A stretch of DNA of 64,000 nucleotides from Marasmius tenuissimus (GCA_029532415.1 JAQOTA010000060.1:2046001-2110000), one strand, 5' to 3'. Positions 36,183-47,618 are shown, counted from the first letter of the stretch. A program made the numbers and translations. The notes: generated by a model from the sequence alone, not told the origin.

Positions 36183-36540
36183 TATGTACGCATGGCGGGG
36201 CAAAGCCCCCGCTCTCTGAACTTGAACCAGTAGGGCCCTTGGGGGCTTCGATCTGAATTACCAACCTTCTGGGTATCATCGTTCGCGCTTCTCGAGAACA
36301 AGGTCGTGCTTGAGCGCGCCCAAAACTTCTCGTTCACCAAAACTAGCACATTACTAGCACTTCGTAACGAGCAAAACCGGCCGCTTGCGGTGCATATTTC
36401 GAGGAAAGAGGAAAAGGTTGGGTCCTCTGGGGCGTAGTCCCAGGCGGGGTGCAGGGGCGGAGCCCTGCCTAGCTCAGGTGCAGGGCAGAAGCATAAGAAC
36501 CGAGCGCAGCGAGCTGTCCGGTGCGTATGCCCGGAACCTT
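36183..36540. repeat. GC-rich hairpin-bearing element of unknown class
   Basis: The composition differs sharply from its surroundings. Short palindromes are visible, such as GCGGGGCAAAGCCCCCGC (about 36194-36212) and GCAGGGGCGGAGCCCTGC (about 36450-36468), and GAGCGCAGCGAGC near 36502. No ORF. It resembles small dispersed GC-cluster or MITE-like elements, but termini and copies cannot be established from this window. Confidence 0.4.
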
Positions 36541-36872
36541 AGCTAGTACTGCTACTGGAGGACACAAAGTCTGTGATTTCACGCGAGTCGCTCGCCCAAC
36601 GGAAGTTCAAGGATGAACGCGTACTCGAGAGTCCACGGCGTTATGGAATATGTTGCGATCGAGTGGCATACCTACTGGTACTACGTTGGCAATGGGCAAG
36701 TCGACGATTTCGCGTTGCCAGGGATCGGTACGTCGCCTCGGAAAAACGAGAGGCCATGGGTGGGCTCACGGCTGCATCACGGTTGAGACGAGATTCTTGC
36801 TGACCTTGGACAAAGGAGGTTGTTCTCCTTTTGGGGTAGCCTTTATTCCCTGCAGTACTGATCACAGTTAAC
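36541..36872. other. Stretch without a supportable gene
   Basis: Spacer between the GC-rich element and the inverted segmental duplication. Nothing is recognisable on either strand. Confidence 0.4.
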
Positions 36873-39310
36873 AGGCCTTCAAAGAAGACGGGGGAGAAAG
36901 CTCTCACTCAACTTACATCTTGCCCTGACTCTTGGGGCTGCCTCTCGGCCTCCTTCTCTCGGCCTGTTTCATCAGGTGCGGTTGAAGCCCTCACTAGGAT
37001 TGGAAGAGGACGGTTGGAGGACAATGGAATTGCAATGGGAAGACTCCCACATCTTTGCCTTTTGCACGATCCGCAAGGACACGACTACTCGGGCAAGAAA
37101 AGATACTTCGAATAGAACTTCTCCTTGACCTCGAAAAGGACCCAAACATTACATCAATCGTTGGTCGGGACAAACGTTCTGTCAGAGGTAAGAGGTAGGA
37201 TGGCGTCTTTCATTCGTTCTAATCTCCTGTTCGGCATAGCGACTTGCAAGCTCTTCAGTAATTCAGTACTTTGCTCCGCGACATGAAAGGACGTCACACA
37301 CCACCTCTCATTTCGGTTGCACAACTTCTATCGTCCACTCCAATAGACATCGGCTGGCCTATGGTGTTCATTTCAAGATATAGCCGTGCCCCTAATATGT
37401 CACTGACATATTGTCATTCTCCGACCTGGAAAGACACAGAAACGAGGAGGCATGTTCTCACTAATCTCTGAATTAAACTAGATTCAACTCCAAACTCGAC
37501 ACGCCACTGTGCCGGGGTGACATCCAGAATTCGGACCACTCTTTCATGAAGAAGCTTGTGGTTTGACTCTATCGCTGATATATTAGTCCGGATGCGTCGG
37601 ATGCAGCTTAGAGTATAAAAGCTGGAGCTTTCACCCCCATCCCTGGTTATCAACGCACCTCGAGTACCATCGAGTTGAATTCACTCCAGGGCTAGCTCTA
37701 CCTCAACAAACATCGCCATGTCCTCCGACGGTAGGCTGCACACTGATGATCATCGAGTGCTCTGTGCTGACTCCCGTCTACAGGCTCTACTTATTTTGAT
37801 TCTCAGCTCAGCAGGCTTCCTGGAAACCTTGTCCACGCTGCTCGCGAGGTCGCCTCATTCGCGGGGCACCTCGTCGAGCCCAAAGAACCCAAGGCATTTA
37901 AATGGCCCGAGTTCTTGAACAAAGTCAATGAATACCCAGGTGAGCTCAGCAATGTCCATCATTCTTCACGAACGATATACTTACGATTGACTTCAACACT
38001 TGAAAGGCAACGACCTCACGCTCAACAAGTTCAAGGACGACTCCATCCACCGGCAAGAGGCGACTGTTTCAGACATGGCTAAAAAGGTAGCCGATATCTT
38101 GCGCGGAGTGATCAGTGTCACCTCGGCGGAGAGGGATATCGTTGTACTCCAGGAGAACTTGGAAAACACCTTTACCAGTTTGGACGCAGCCAAGGCCAGT
38201 GGCTGGGCTGACTTCTCCAAGTCGAGCTCCGGGTCGGAATCCTTTTGGGAGTATCGCTTTCAGTTCGCACTCCCTAGCCAGGACCTTCCAGACTACTTAC
38301 ACCTTTTGGTTACGACAATCAAGCTAGAAGCCGATATTAAAGACGAGGCGTCTTGGCGGGGACTACAGGGCGGCTCAAAAAAGAACTTCGCAGCCGAGCT
38401 TCGTGTCATGGAGCTTTTGGTCAATCAAAGTTACAAAGACCCTCAGTAGGGCAACGGCCCACGGTTCTGAGCTCAATGGTATGTTGATGACACATTTTCA
38501 AAGGAAGACGTTCATGTTGACCGATACGTTTTTCCGCAGCTCATTGGAAGTTTACCTGACGTCCAACAGGTCACTCCCGGACTCTTGATACAAAGAAAAG
38601 ATCATAAGCATGTAATCTTGAAAGTAACTTGAAATGCAAAAGCGTACCATATTGTCAGTTTAGAAACCGCGGAATTTCCATTTTCTAGAAATCAGTTCCT
38701 GGGGAACTCTATATTTGATGCCCACAAGCACCTATAATGTCCTTCCGATCGGCGAGTAATTCGCCGGCAGTGGCTATGTGTGAGAAATTCGTCCAGCTGG
38801 GCTCTCGCGGTACTCGAATCTCGCCCGATAGGACCACCATCCCATTCAAATCGAGATGTCCTTGTCTCCAAATCTTGGGGACTTCGATTTGATTTCTGCT
38901 GTAGACTCCGAACTATGCAAGATAAATCTTACCCATGGAAAGTTCGTTGAAAGGGAAATTTCGTACGCCGGACTTGAATCTTACATGTAATTTTTGCCCA
39001 GTGGTTGTGCTATACAGTCAGCAAGTGAAGCTTGTAGCTTCAAGTCGTGGTATATGTATTGCTTTCATGGTACATAGCCATACTTGAATTCTGAGCCACC
39101 ATCAATTGGATGTCTGGACGGCCCCGCCGATTCCCGGTGTTCCCATTCGTGAGTCGTTTTCTTTTGCTGTCTCCTCCTTCTGATTTCTATGCTGCTCCTC
39201 GCTGGTACCGTAACCGAAGCACTGAGGTGTCGTCCGTCTTTGCTATCTGTGATTTTTCTCCCAGGTGTGATATCATGATAGCCTGCACTTTTGTTCCTGA
39301 ACGGACATGC
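36873..39310 (+). repeat. Inverted segmental duplication, copy 2 (partner 18550-21053)
   Basis: Aligns with the minus strand of 18550-21053. It starts near CCTTCAAAGAAGACGGGGGA (36874) and ends near 39310, next to the THO1-tRNA fragment. The Cyt-like gene lies in the middle and is intact. Confidence 0.8.
37718..38449 (+). CDS. Cyt-like delta-endotoxin family protein, copy 2
   Basis: Same three-exon plan as the copy at 19465-20193, with a 13-nt first exon (37718-37730), a middle exon and a last exon ending at 38449; about 200 residues. The last exon carries the conserved SGWADFSKSSSGSESFW block, a FALPSQDLPD block and LVTTIKLEADIKDEASW. Substitutions relative to copy 1 are spread through the protein without stops or frameshifts. 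By family resemblance it would be a membrane-acting pore former without a classical signal peptide; activity is unproven. It lies about 2.3 kb upstream of a MACPF-like gene in the same orientation. Confidence 0.65.
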
Positions 39311-39364
39311 ACACCGTGATAGCGGTAATTCGTCGGGACGAAAATGGCAGCATATGAATAGTTC

Positions 39365-39810
39365 AAACCAGAGTCGGCTGCTGAACCAGTCTCAACGTCC
39401 AAGCCAACTCCAACCCCCGCCGTGCCTCCTCCTGAATCCACCCCCACCACCGCCGACCCAGAAGAAGAAAAACGCCGAAAACGCGCAGGGCGTTTCGGTA
39501 TCCAATACCAACCCGCCCCCACTGCTCCAACCCCCAAATCCACCACCACCACCCCGCCCGTCGACGAAGACAAACTAAAAGTCAGAGCAGCTCGTTTCGG
39601 TTCGGCGTCGACGACTCTGGTCATCGCTTAGACACACACACCACAACAAAGTCATCCAAGAAACGCGCTTCCCCTCAACCACCGACAGAAGAAACAGACA
39701 GGAAGAAGAAGAGGGCGGAAAAGTTTGATGTAGAGACCGGTGTCGTCGATGTTGATGAAGAAGAGGAGGGAGGAGAGGGCGAAGAGGTTTGGTACAAAGG
39801 CCTAGTTAGA
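39365..39810 (+). pseudogene. THO1 3'-fragment pseudogene
   Basis: Matches 33059-33514 of THO1 at high identity from the Pro/Thr-rich linker to the end. It lacks the SAP exon and start. Small deletions shift the frame (for example after CGTTTCGGT near 39600 and in the acidic GVVDVD region). It was copied together with the downstream tRNA-Glu gene. Confidence 0.85.
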
Positions 39811-39866
39811 TTTTTATATCTGTTGTAATATCAGACGCACATTCGAGTGTAGAGGAACAAAACAAT

Positions 39867-39974
39867 TCCGTTACAGGGAATCGAACCCTGGGCTATCGCG
39901 TCCTTTATTCAGTGGACAAATGTAGAACAGTACGAGAGGCAATAATGTTAGCCACTACACCATAACATAACGGA
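39867..39974 (-). pseudogene. tRNA-Glu pseudogene
   Basis: Co-duplicated with the THO1 fragment. Relative to the four good copies it has a 5-nt tandem insertion beside the acceptor stem (CATAACATAACGGA on the plus strand), a C-to-T change giving a G-U pair in the anticodon stem, and G instead of A at position 37. The intron is longer (about 32 nt). Probably non-functional. Confidence 0.75.
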
Positions 39975-40793
39975 GGTTGGAGAAGCCCGTGATTTTTCTA
40001 AACCTGTCTTGAATATGGTTTAGTCTGTCAAAACGCGTGTCGCGTTTTGATCTTCTTTCTTTCCCGTACCACGATCATGATTTCCCGTTATGCACGATGT
40101 GTCGTATTCTAAATGATCTCAACCTTTTCGGGGCTCAGAATTGACAGGGGTTCTGCGTACTTCACTCGACATGATGTGCACTCGCAATTATTTAAATCAA
40201 TCTCGCCTAGTTCTCTTTACCCAACCAACGCCCCAAGGACCCATGTCAGCTGCCTTCCATTTCGAACGTATCATCATTCCGGAAACCTGCCAACGGGGCT
40301 CTCTTGAGCCATGTGCATAGCGGTATTCGCTCATTCGATTTTACCGGCGCCACTCGATCTCCATAACTCACACCGATAATGGCAGTGAGGTTGAGGTAGG
40401 GGGTATACTGGTGCGGTATGTATTTGATTGACTCTCGCAATCAAGTACTCAGTGATAATCCAGCTCAGTGTACTGACACAATGTGTTTCCTTTTGTCAAA
40501 GCCCAGCAATTCGATTGGCCCTCGATCAAGAGTCGCATACAGGATCCCTTCAAAATCTGTTCGGTTCAAATGCTTCCAAATTCTTTTTCTCAACGTGTCT
40601 GCTGTATGAAGGCCTCCGATTCCACTTCTCTCCACTTAACAAATCGGTGACTTTTCGGTGGCGTTCGGCTCAGGAGCGAAGTTGAACGGACTGATTGACC
40701 GACTCCCGAGCCGTGTTTCCTTTGATAAAGGGCGCTCGCCTCACTGCATATTCCCCATCCTCTCCTCTGAGGCACATTTTACATTTCATAAAC
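39975..40793. other. Upstream region of the MACPF-like gene
   Basis: No supportable gene; likely holds the MACPF-like promoter. The first bases resemble other tRNA-Glu 5' flanks. Confidence 0.45.
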
Positions 40794-42032
40794 ATGGCAG
40801 AGCTCCCTGCAAGCGGCTTGCTCGGGTATAGCATGAACATGGTGGGCTCTAAGACCTGTCAGGGGACCATAACTTTGCCAACCTCTACTTTTCTTTCTTT
40901 CTCCAGGCTACTGCAAGACCCCCGCTCACTCCCAACCAGGTACGTGTCTCGCTTCCGTCGCGACAATGTACAGTTCAAAACCGATTGCGTTCCGCCCTTT
41001 AAAGGCCTTACAAATGATCCAGACAAGCCGGCATATTCTCCAGTTTGATCAAGACGAGGCCAGGCCAGTCGACATCGGTGAGCACATCGGAGCGAGTCCC
41101 GAGTCCATATAGTATTGCTAATTGGATCCCGTGGCAATTAAGATGGACAAACTTACAGCGTCCCAAGACACATCGCCGTTTCGCAGAACCTCCCCGGAGG
41201 AGAAACGTTCACCACGTTCCCTACGGGTCAAGAAGCGATCGCTAATTTCGAATCCAATCCCGGCCTCATTCCTCGACTCCTACACATCGCGGGCGGGGAC
41301 TCTGTGCTGAAAGCCATAACGACCAAATGCATCCGACCCGATGATCAATATGCCTTCTATTCATTGCGCCAGCCTAGATTTTCGGCGACACTCTCGAATT
41401 TCAATACTTTGTTCAAACCCGACAGCAACAGTTTCTTATCGACCGTTCGTCGACTGCCTCCCTTCAGTGGACAGAATCAGTCCGCCGTTGCGCAGTACCA
41501 AGCATTCTTCCAAAGGTTCGGGAGTCATATTGTCACCGGCGTGGAATATGGATCTACTTACCAGTTCGTAAGTCTGTCACAGGCCTCGGCTTTCTGACGT
41601 TCGTAGAAAAAAAGAGGCTGACTGGCTTTGCGAGTGCAGATTAATTGGGCGGACAGAACCCAGCCGGGTGTCAACGATGCGTGGGACGAGCTGGTCAAAG
41701 CCGATTACGATGGGATTCCAAGTAGAGGACAATTTGACGAGAAGATCAAGGAGACTGATCAGTATAAACAATACTTGCGCCTGAAGCAACATATTGAGGG
41801 TATGGGCGGTGGCGATCAAGAGCTGGCTCAATCTATCCTACGAAGTCCGAACTATCAGACTTTTCAGGAATGGAAAGCGACTGGGGTGGGGCAGGATATA
41901 TCCCCCGTTTACTTCTCCTTGGTCGATATATGGATGCTGATGAAGAACTCTGACAATATTGATGTCGTCAGGGCTGCTATGGATGTTATGGCAGCATATG
42001 AATGGTTCGTGAACCACGGCGAGTTGAACTAA
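40794..42032 (+). CDS. MACPF-like domain protein
   Basis: Start ATG at 40794; several small exons, then a long exon to 41574 and a last exon from about 41640 to the stop at 42030-42032. The motif FFQRFGSHIVTGVEYGSTYQ (about 41509-41569) is close to the MACPF signature Y..FF..FGTH(Y/F)......G. The C-terminal exon is helical (PVYFSLVDIWMLM) as in fungal MACPF proteins. No signal peptide is seen, as in other fungal members that work as two-component pore formers. The 5' small-exon junctions (about 40841-41240) are less certain than the last two. Activity is not inferred. A Cyt-like gene lies upstream. Confidence 0.65.
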
Positions 42033-42253
42033 ATGAAACCATCACTCTACTTTGAACGCTCTATCGTTGTCTTATAAGTATGATGAAACATATAACAAAT
42101 AGTATCGCTGAGATTTCTCCTGAATGGTGATGATGTACCAAAACAGGACACCAAGTTGTCTGTATGGAATTGTAAAGTTCGGAAGTTGAAGGGATAGACT
42201 GCTCACCAAGTTTCGGATATGTACCAGCGGTCCATGGCGGCAATTCCAGTCCA

Positions 42254-42499
42254 TCACCACGCAGTGGAGTTGAGAGTCCTGAGGTCCACGTCCTTAAAAG
42301 GATCGAAATTTTGTCTCCCTGAAGAGGAGCGGTCTGTGCCATTACCATCTGCCATGTTTTCGATGGTTGACTCACGGAACTCAAGCTGGTCCTCATCCGG
42401 CCATTTTACAGTGAATGCTTCCTTTGTCGTTTTGGCAGCCATCCGAGCCGCCACAAGTATTGGCAGGAGGCTGTCTACGTCCTCTTCCCGATCACTCAT
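42254..42499 (-). CDS. Hypothetical small acidic protein
   Basis: An 81-residue frame from the ATG at 42499 (MSDREEDVDSLLPILVAAR...), with charged composition like a real protein. It may continue by splicing, because GTGATG follows the last sense codons. No family recognised and no duplicate in the window. The longer plus-strand ORF over the same DNA looks like its shadow. Confidence 0.35.
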   Translation of the reverse strand: MSDREEDVDSLLPILVAARMAAKTTKEAFTVKWPDEDQLEFRESTIENMADGNGTDRSSSGRQNFDPFKDVDLRTLNSTAW

Positions 42500-42965
42500 G
42501 TGCGCTCTGTCCGTCGCTTTGCGTTTCGGTCCTCGCCGCCGCTGGCATTCCGTTTATTCAACTTGCGTACATTTCCTATGCAGTGTGAATCCGACTGGGC
42601 GTGTAAATATGCGTTCGGAGGTTCTCAATGACAGGCTCGCGGTCTCTGTTATCCACAGTCCGGTACCCAGAAGAATTCCAGGCGACGCATTCGTGGATCG
42701 ATTGAGCATAGACACACGATTCCTTTCCCCTGCGTCTTTTTTGGGCTATGTGGATTCAATCCGCACATACGTCGTTCTGCCGATTGTGTGCCCACAGACA
42801 CCTACCCACGCCAAAGGTAAGGATATAGACGTTGACTCGATCTCGCACCTGTCCTGTGCTGAGAAGTAGAAACCGTGCCTTTGGGTCTTCAAGCTCCATC
42901 AATCATTCCTCATTCTGATTACTGGCCGAGACCAAAAAAAAAAATAAGTGACGAGGATGAGGTAT
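42500..42965. other. Spacer without a supportable gene
   Basis: Nothing recognisable between the small hypothetical gene and the last tRNA-Glu; ends in an A-rich run (42934-42947). Confidence 0.45.
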
Positions 42966-43062
42966 TCCGTTACAGGGAATCGAACCCTGGGCTATCGCGT
43001 CCTTCAGCTACCAATCTGAATAATATGAGAGGCGATAATGTTAGCCACTACACCATAACGGA
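42966..43062 (-). tRNA. tRNA-Glu(CTC), intron-containing
   Basis: Exons are identical to the copies at 33.6, 34.2 and 35.1 kb and all stems are intact. The 26-nt intron is again different in sequence. Confidence 0.95.
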
Positions 43063-44422
43063 GTCTGATGGAGGAGATTCGACGAACCTGTGTACCCGGT
43101 ACGTAAACGCGCCATGTATCAAGTGAAGGTTCCAGCTTCCAAGCAATTAATCTGCCCCGTCAGAAGAAATGAGTAGGTCCGTGTTCGAAGGCAGGTCGAC
43201 GGTAATTCAACTTGAAACCTCGTCTAGTTGCGAGCGTTTGGTTAGCTGAGGGGCATGTTGATTGGAGAGTGGTCCCGTTTAGTTCCAGTTTGGACTCGTA
43301 TTCCACCTCCAAGTTATGCCCAGTGAGTAAGAAACCCGTCATCCTGCGAAACCAGACTCACCTTAACTTTTGAAGAAACAAGGGCATCCAAGCGGAAACG
43401 GCAATACGGCACTTTCTTTTCGAGTGCCCGGCATACAGGAAGGAACGCAGGAACGACACGCACTAAAACTAAAGCTGGGTCGTCGATCATCATCATTGGC
43501 GCAGATGATCATATCGAAGGAGAGAGATGTTGCTGCACTAGTGGACTACGTGCGACGCACAAAACGACTGAGGTCTTCCTTTGGTGAGCTCGTTTAACCT
43601 GCAATGACAACGGATAACCACGCTTTAAGCAGATATAGCTGCAAAATTCGAAGAAAACAAGATGCCACAGACCTTCATGCTCGAAAGAGCGCCCGCCGTC
43701 CACGACGGCAGTACCCGCTCCGGCGGGTACGTGAACGACTATGATACGAACGGGTGGGCACAAGGCGTGAAAAGACACCCTACGTCCCTTGGACCCTCCG
43801 CCGCCATCAAAAACGAGACCAGGACGTCTCGGACCAGTGGGGGAATTGCTCCGTCACTGTGGCTTTCGGGACGGAGAACGACACCGGGGCAGGAGCCCCT
43901 TAGTCTAGGTAGATAGGATAGAGAGGTGTGGTAGAGATTATGTGCATCTTGGGCAGTTCGCCCCCCGCACAATGAATTGATGTCAAAAAAAAAAGCGGAA
44001 ACGGCACCTCAAATACACTCGTTCGCGTATCCGAGGGAATATAGAGTATAATACACACCCTACTATAGGCGTGGGCATGGTCATGGGCACGGCCAAATGG
44101 CCCATGGTTACATGGGCACTTACACCTAGGATATTCAGGGTAAACGGAGACAAGCGTCTTTTGTAGTAGCCAGATGCCTCTACCCGAACGAACTAAGCGT
44201 GACTGTTTGCAACTCGAGATCGAAATGGCCCTCGAAAAGGTGCTCAGCGTGTCTCTCTCCGTTCTCTCTCATCTCAGCCGAAGCAGTCGCAAAAAAAACC
44301 ACACAAGCACAGCAAAATTTATCAAAGGAGTCATATTCGCAACACTACATACTCAGAGATACAAGGTCTGACATTTCGAATGGATTGTTAGGCTTGGAAT
44401 TAACGCGAGACGGCTAGGAACA
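43063..44422. other. Gene-poor flank of the Crypton block
   Basis: No gene is supported. At 44070-44145 there is a small cluster of GGGCATGG / CATGGGCAC / GGCCCATGG words, partly palindromic. CGTGGGCATGG at 44070-44080 recurs at 55185-55195. Confidence 0.45.
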
Positions 44423-47400
44423 ATGGCACGGTCGGATGCATTAGACTCGCCAAAGAGACGCCGTCATGTCCTCAGGTCGCCTCATTCGACGGCGCCAGAT
44501 CGCGTACGCGCCGCTAAACGCTCCTCGGTTCCTCGTGCTCGTAGAGAAACCATCGCGTCTGGACCCTGTCCTCCAGCTCCGTCACTAAGTCAGCCAGTCA
44601 ACCCTTTCTCAATCTCCATAGAGACCACGATATTCAGTCTTCCGCCGCCTTCCATGTCTTCTATTCCTCGCGAAAGGCTGCAGGATCTCCTGACTCCCCA
44701 GACTGCTGGCCTTGTGTCACCGGCGTCTGAGAGCGGATCTGTGGGCGGGAGTTCAACTTTCCGCGAAACTATCGAAGCCGAAACGCAAGCACAACGGGCT
44801 CGCCGCCAGGAGGAGAAAGATGAGATGGGCGGCACTGCGGATTTATATGGCAAGTGGTGGAACGAGTATAAGACTTGGTGGTGGTCGACAGTGGCGCCTC
44901 GGATAGAATCGAACGGGTGGGACCATGAGCAACCACTACCCGTCACCGCTGCGAAAGCGGCTCTGTTCCTGGATTATACCATGACCCGAAACAAGGTGAG
45001 CCATCAGGGACAGGATCACGGTGTGTCGCTCATATAATCATAGCGAGACAGCAGAGGAGTAGAAATTCCTAACTCAAGCCTCGGTGTGCACAGCATCAAG
45101 AGCTGTATTAACTCCCTCGAAAACCTCCGGCAGAGAACCGAGCACGAACACAGGGGCGATCCGGAGGCTCAGAGACCTCTGAGGGATGATAGCCGGATCA
45201 AGAAGATCGAGGAGGCTGCTCAAGCGAACGAAAGAACTCGCGAAGACGAGGCGAAGAGGCTCAAGGCCGCGGGGACATCTGCAGGTAAGTGGTCAGCATA
45301 TGTTAATACGCTCGCGAACCACAAAAGTGAATAATCGTGATACAGATACTTACACAACGGAGCAAATCAGGAAGGCTGCACGCTCATGCATTGATGGCGA
45401 ATTTTCTGGAAACACCGAGGTTCATCTCGGTGTCAGGAACCGCTGCATGTTCCTCCTCACCGCGCACTCTTTAGTCCGAGGAGACAACACCAGGAGATTG
45501 TGCTGGTCTGATTTCTTCTTCAGATATACGCCGAATCCTGCGCTGGACGCCATGGACCTTTACGGTAGCATGAGCCACAAACACGACATCCTAGTGAGCT
45601 GATTCTTACTCCGGGGATATCATATGGCTGACAAAACCTAGTCCGTGGCCTTCCTGTCAAACATGGGGAAGAATAATCACGTTGGCCGACGGGATGAGCA
45701 TGGGCTCATCCGCCACCGTGTTGTTGACATGTGTGGGATCGGAGCCCTCGCCATGTACTTGTTCAGCTGCTTCCACATTCTAAATAGGACGGTCCCCGAC
45801 TTTGCTCCCGATTTTGAGCATCCCAACGCCGGGGAGTTTGGCTATCGTGAATGGTACGGCTTTTGCCTGTTTCCGGGTGGTAAAAACCAAAGCGAGCCGC
45901 TCGGGTACGCAGGTAAGCTGTTCAGCCCGACTTTCCCAATACAAAGTCTGAAAAAATATTCATTTAGCCCACGCCAACGTCATACACGCTATTCATACAA
46001 AGAACGACATACATGTGTCAAAGGCTACTCATATGGGTCGCGTACAAGGTGCCTTCAACGCTCGCTTGTACGGAGCATCCGAAGCTGCCACGAAGGCGCT
46101 TGGCGGCTGGAACGAGCAGGGCTCATTCAAGCAGTGCTACGATCTTCGGCTTCCTCTGGAAGCGATGCTAGGGGCTGCATTTTTCCTCGCCAATCACCCG
46201 GAACGACATGCTCTTCCCCGGGGGCAGATAGGTATGATCTCCATTTCTGTTCATCTTGAATATCCTGCATGAGCTGACTTGACGCCGCAGTTGTGCCGGC
46301 ATGGCTCCTTGGGCAAATTTGGCCATGGATAGAGGAGGAGATGCAGAAATATGAGGAACGCCGCAAGGAACATGGGAGAAAGGCACTCGACCTCGCGCTC
46401 GTAAATTTCCTGAACCTGCTTGGGAAGCTTCGGGAGGTCCTTTGCCAGGATCTCGCTATGCTCTACGCTGAAAATCCTTCGTATGTTGTCTTCAGCTATG
46501 CTCCCTTCAACGCCCTTGAGTTCCGTTCGTTCGCCACTGACGCAGCCAATGCCGTCAAAGCTGCCGTTGCAACCGCGAGCGCGAGCCTCCAGAAGTATCC
46601 GGAAGATATGGCTCGCGCGCTGGAGGGTATCACCCTCGCAAGTGAGGCACGGGTGGAGGCAATTCAGCTGGAACATAAGACTCAGATGGAGGATGTGAAG
46701 GCTGAAATACGAGGACTTACAGATGCTGTGAAGTTCAGCACGTTCTTTCCGCCAGCGAAGCGGATGCGTTTGGAACCTAGCTCGTTGACTCGATCCGTTC
46801 CAGGCCACTCTGAGAAACCAGCGAAGTCGAGGAGCACGAGGAACAGAAAGACATCTCGTCTCCCTTTGGCTCTCCATTTACCAACACCATCTTCCACTCC
46901 CACAGCTTCTCCTGCCACATCTCCACCGCCTTCATCACCTCCCGCCACACCTCAACCCCTGTCATCTCCTGCCGCAGAGGGAGTACAGACGCCTCCAGCC
47001 GAGGGGGATGTGTCCATACCCGAGCCTCATGAGGACATTTCTAGTACGACTAATCCTCAGGCTACGGCACCACAGGCACTAGGGAGGTACTACATGCGTA
47101 GAGGGGATCTCATTGTGGAACTGGCTCGAGGGCAGCTCGACGAGAAGCAGGAACTAGCCATGGGGGAGATAGAGACCCGGATCGGACGAGAGAAGGCATC
47201 TCTCCATGTCTGGGAATGGGTAGTGTATGGTTCTCGACGCCCGGACGAATGGCTACCACGCTACGCTCTGCGAAACGTGGTGACTCGCGAGGACATGTGG
47301 TGTGAGTACTCGGAGGGATTTGACGGCTGTATGTCGTTGCAGCAATTGGAAAACGATTTCCCGAGGTGGAGGGCCAAAAACACAGGCCTTGGGACCGAAA

Positions 47401-47618
47401 TGTCGCGCCGAGGGAAGTTTTGGGGGCTGATTCGGGAGCTAGCAGGAAGGGAGGGGTGGAGCCAGTCGTTGGCGTTCAGATTCCTGGAGGCCAAGTACCC
47501 GCAAAACCCTGCCGGGCACACATCATTCCGTACGGCGGGAAATTTTGCTCGCTGGTTGCAGGAGGATAAGGGTAGGAACTACCGCGAAGTTATAGCGCAG
47601 GCATCGTCGTATCTGTAG
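44423..47618 (+). CDS. Crypton-type tyrosine recombinase (Ndc10/GCR1_C-like)
   Basis: Six exons, 44423-44995, 45044-45284, 45346-45593, 45642-45912, 45968-46231 and 46291-47618, join in phase into 974 residues with no stops. Residues about 150-500 follow the Ndc10-like tyrosine recombinase pattern: Arg316 in SLVRGDNTRR, His466 and Arg469 in THMGRVQGA, and Tyr502 in QCYDLRLP, the R-H-R-Y set expected for catalysis. A coiled-coil-like region (about 530-650) and a Pro/Thr/Ser-rich linker follow. The C-terminus (MWCEYSEGFDGCMSLQQLE and on) resembles the GCR1_C DNA-binding domain found in fungal Cryptons. Cryptons move as DNA circles using one recombinase. Intactness suggests recent activity or domestication. 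Element ends are not identified. Confidence 0.85.

Noticed and set aside
42219..42869. 216-codon plus-strand ORF
   Set aside because: Ser/Arg/Val-rich with no domain, and antisense to a more protein-like 81-residue frame. Treated as a shadow.
44423..47618. Starship-type DUF3435 captain
   Set aside because: The catalytic-region pattern and the GCR1-like C-terminus fit the Crypton/Ndc10 group better; a captain role is not supported by any mapped element ends.
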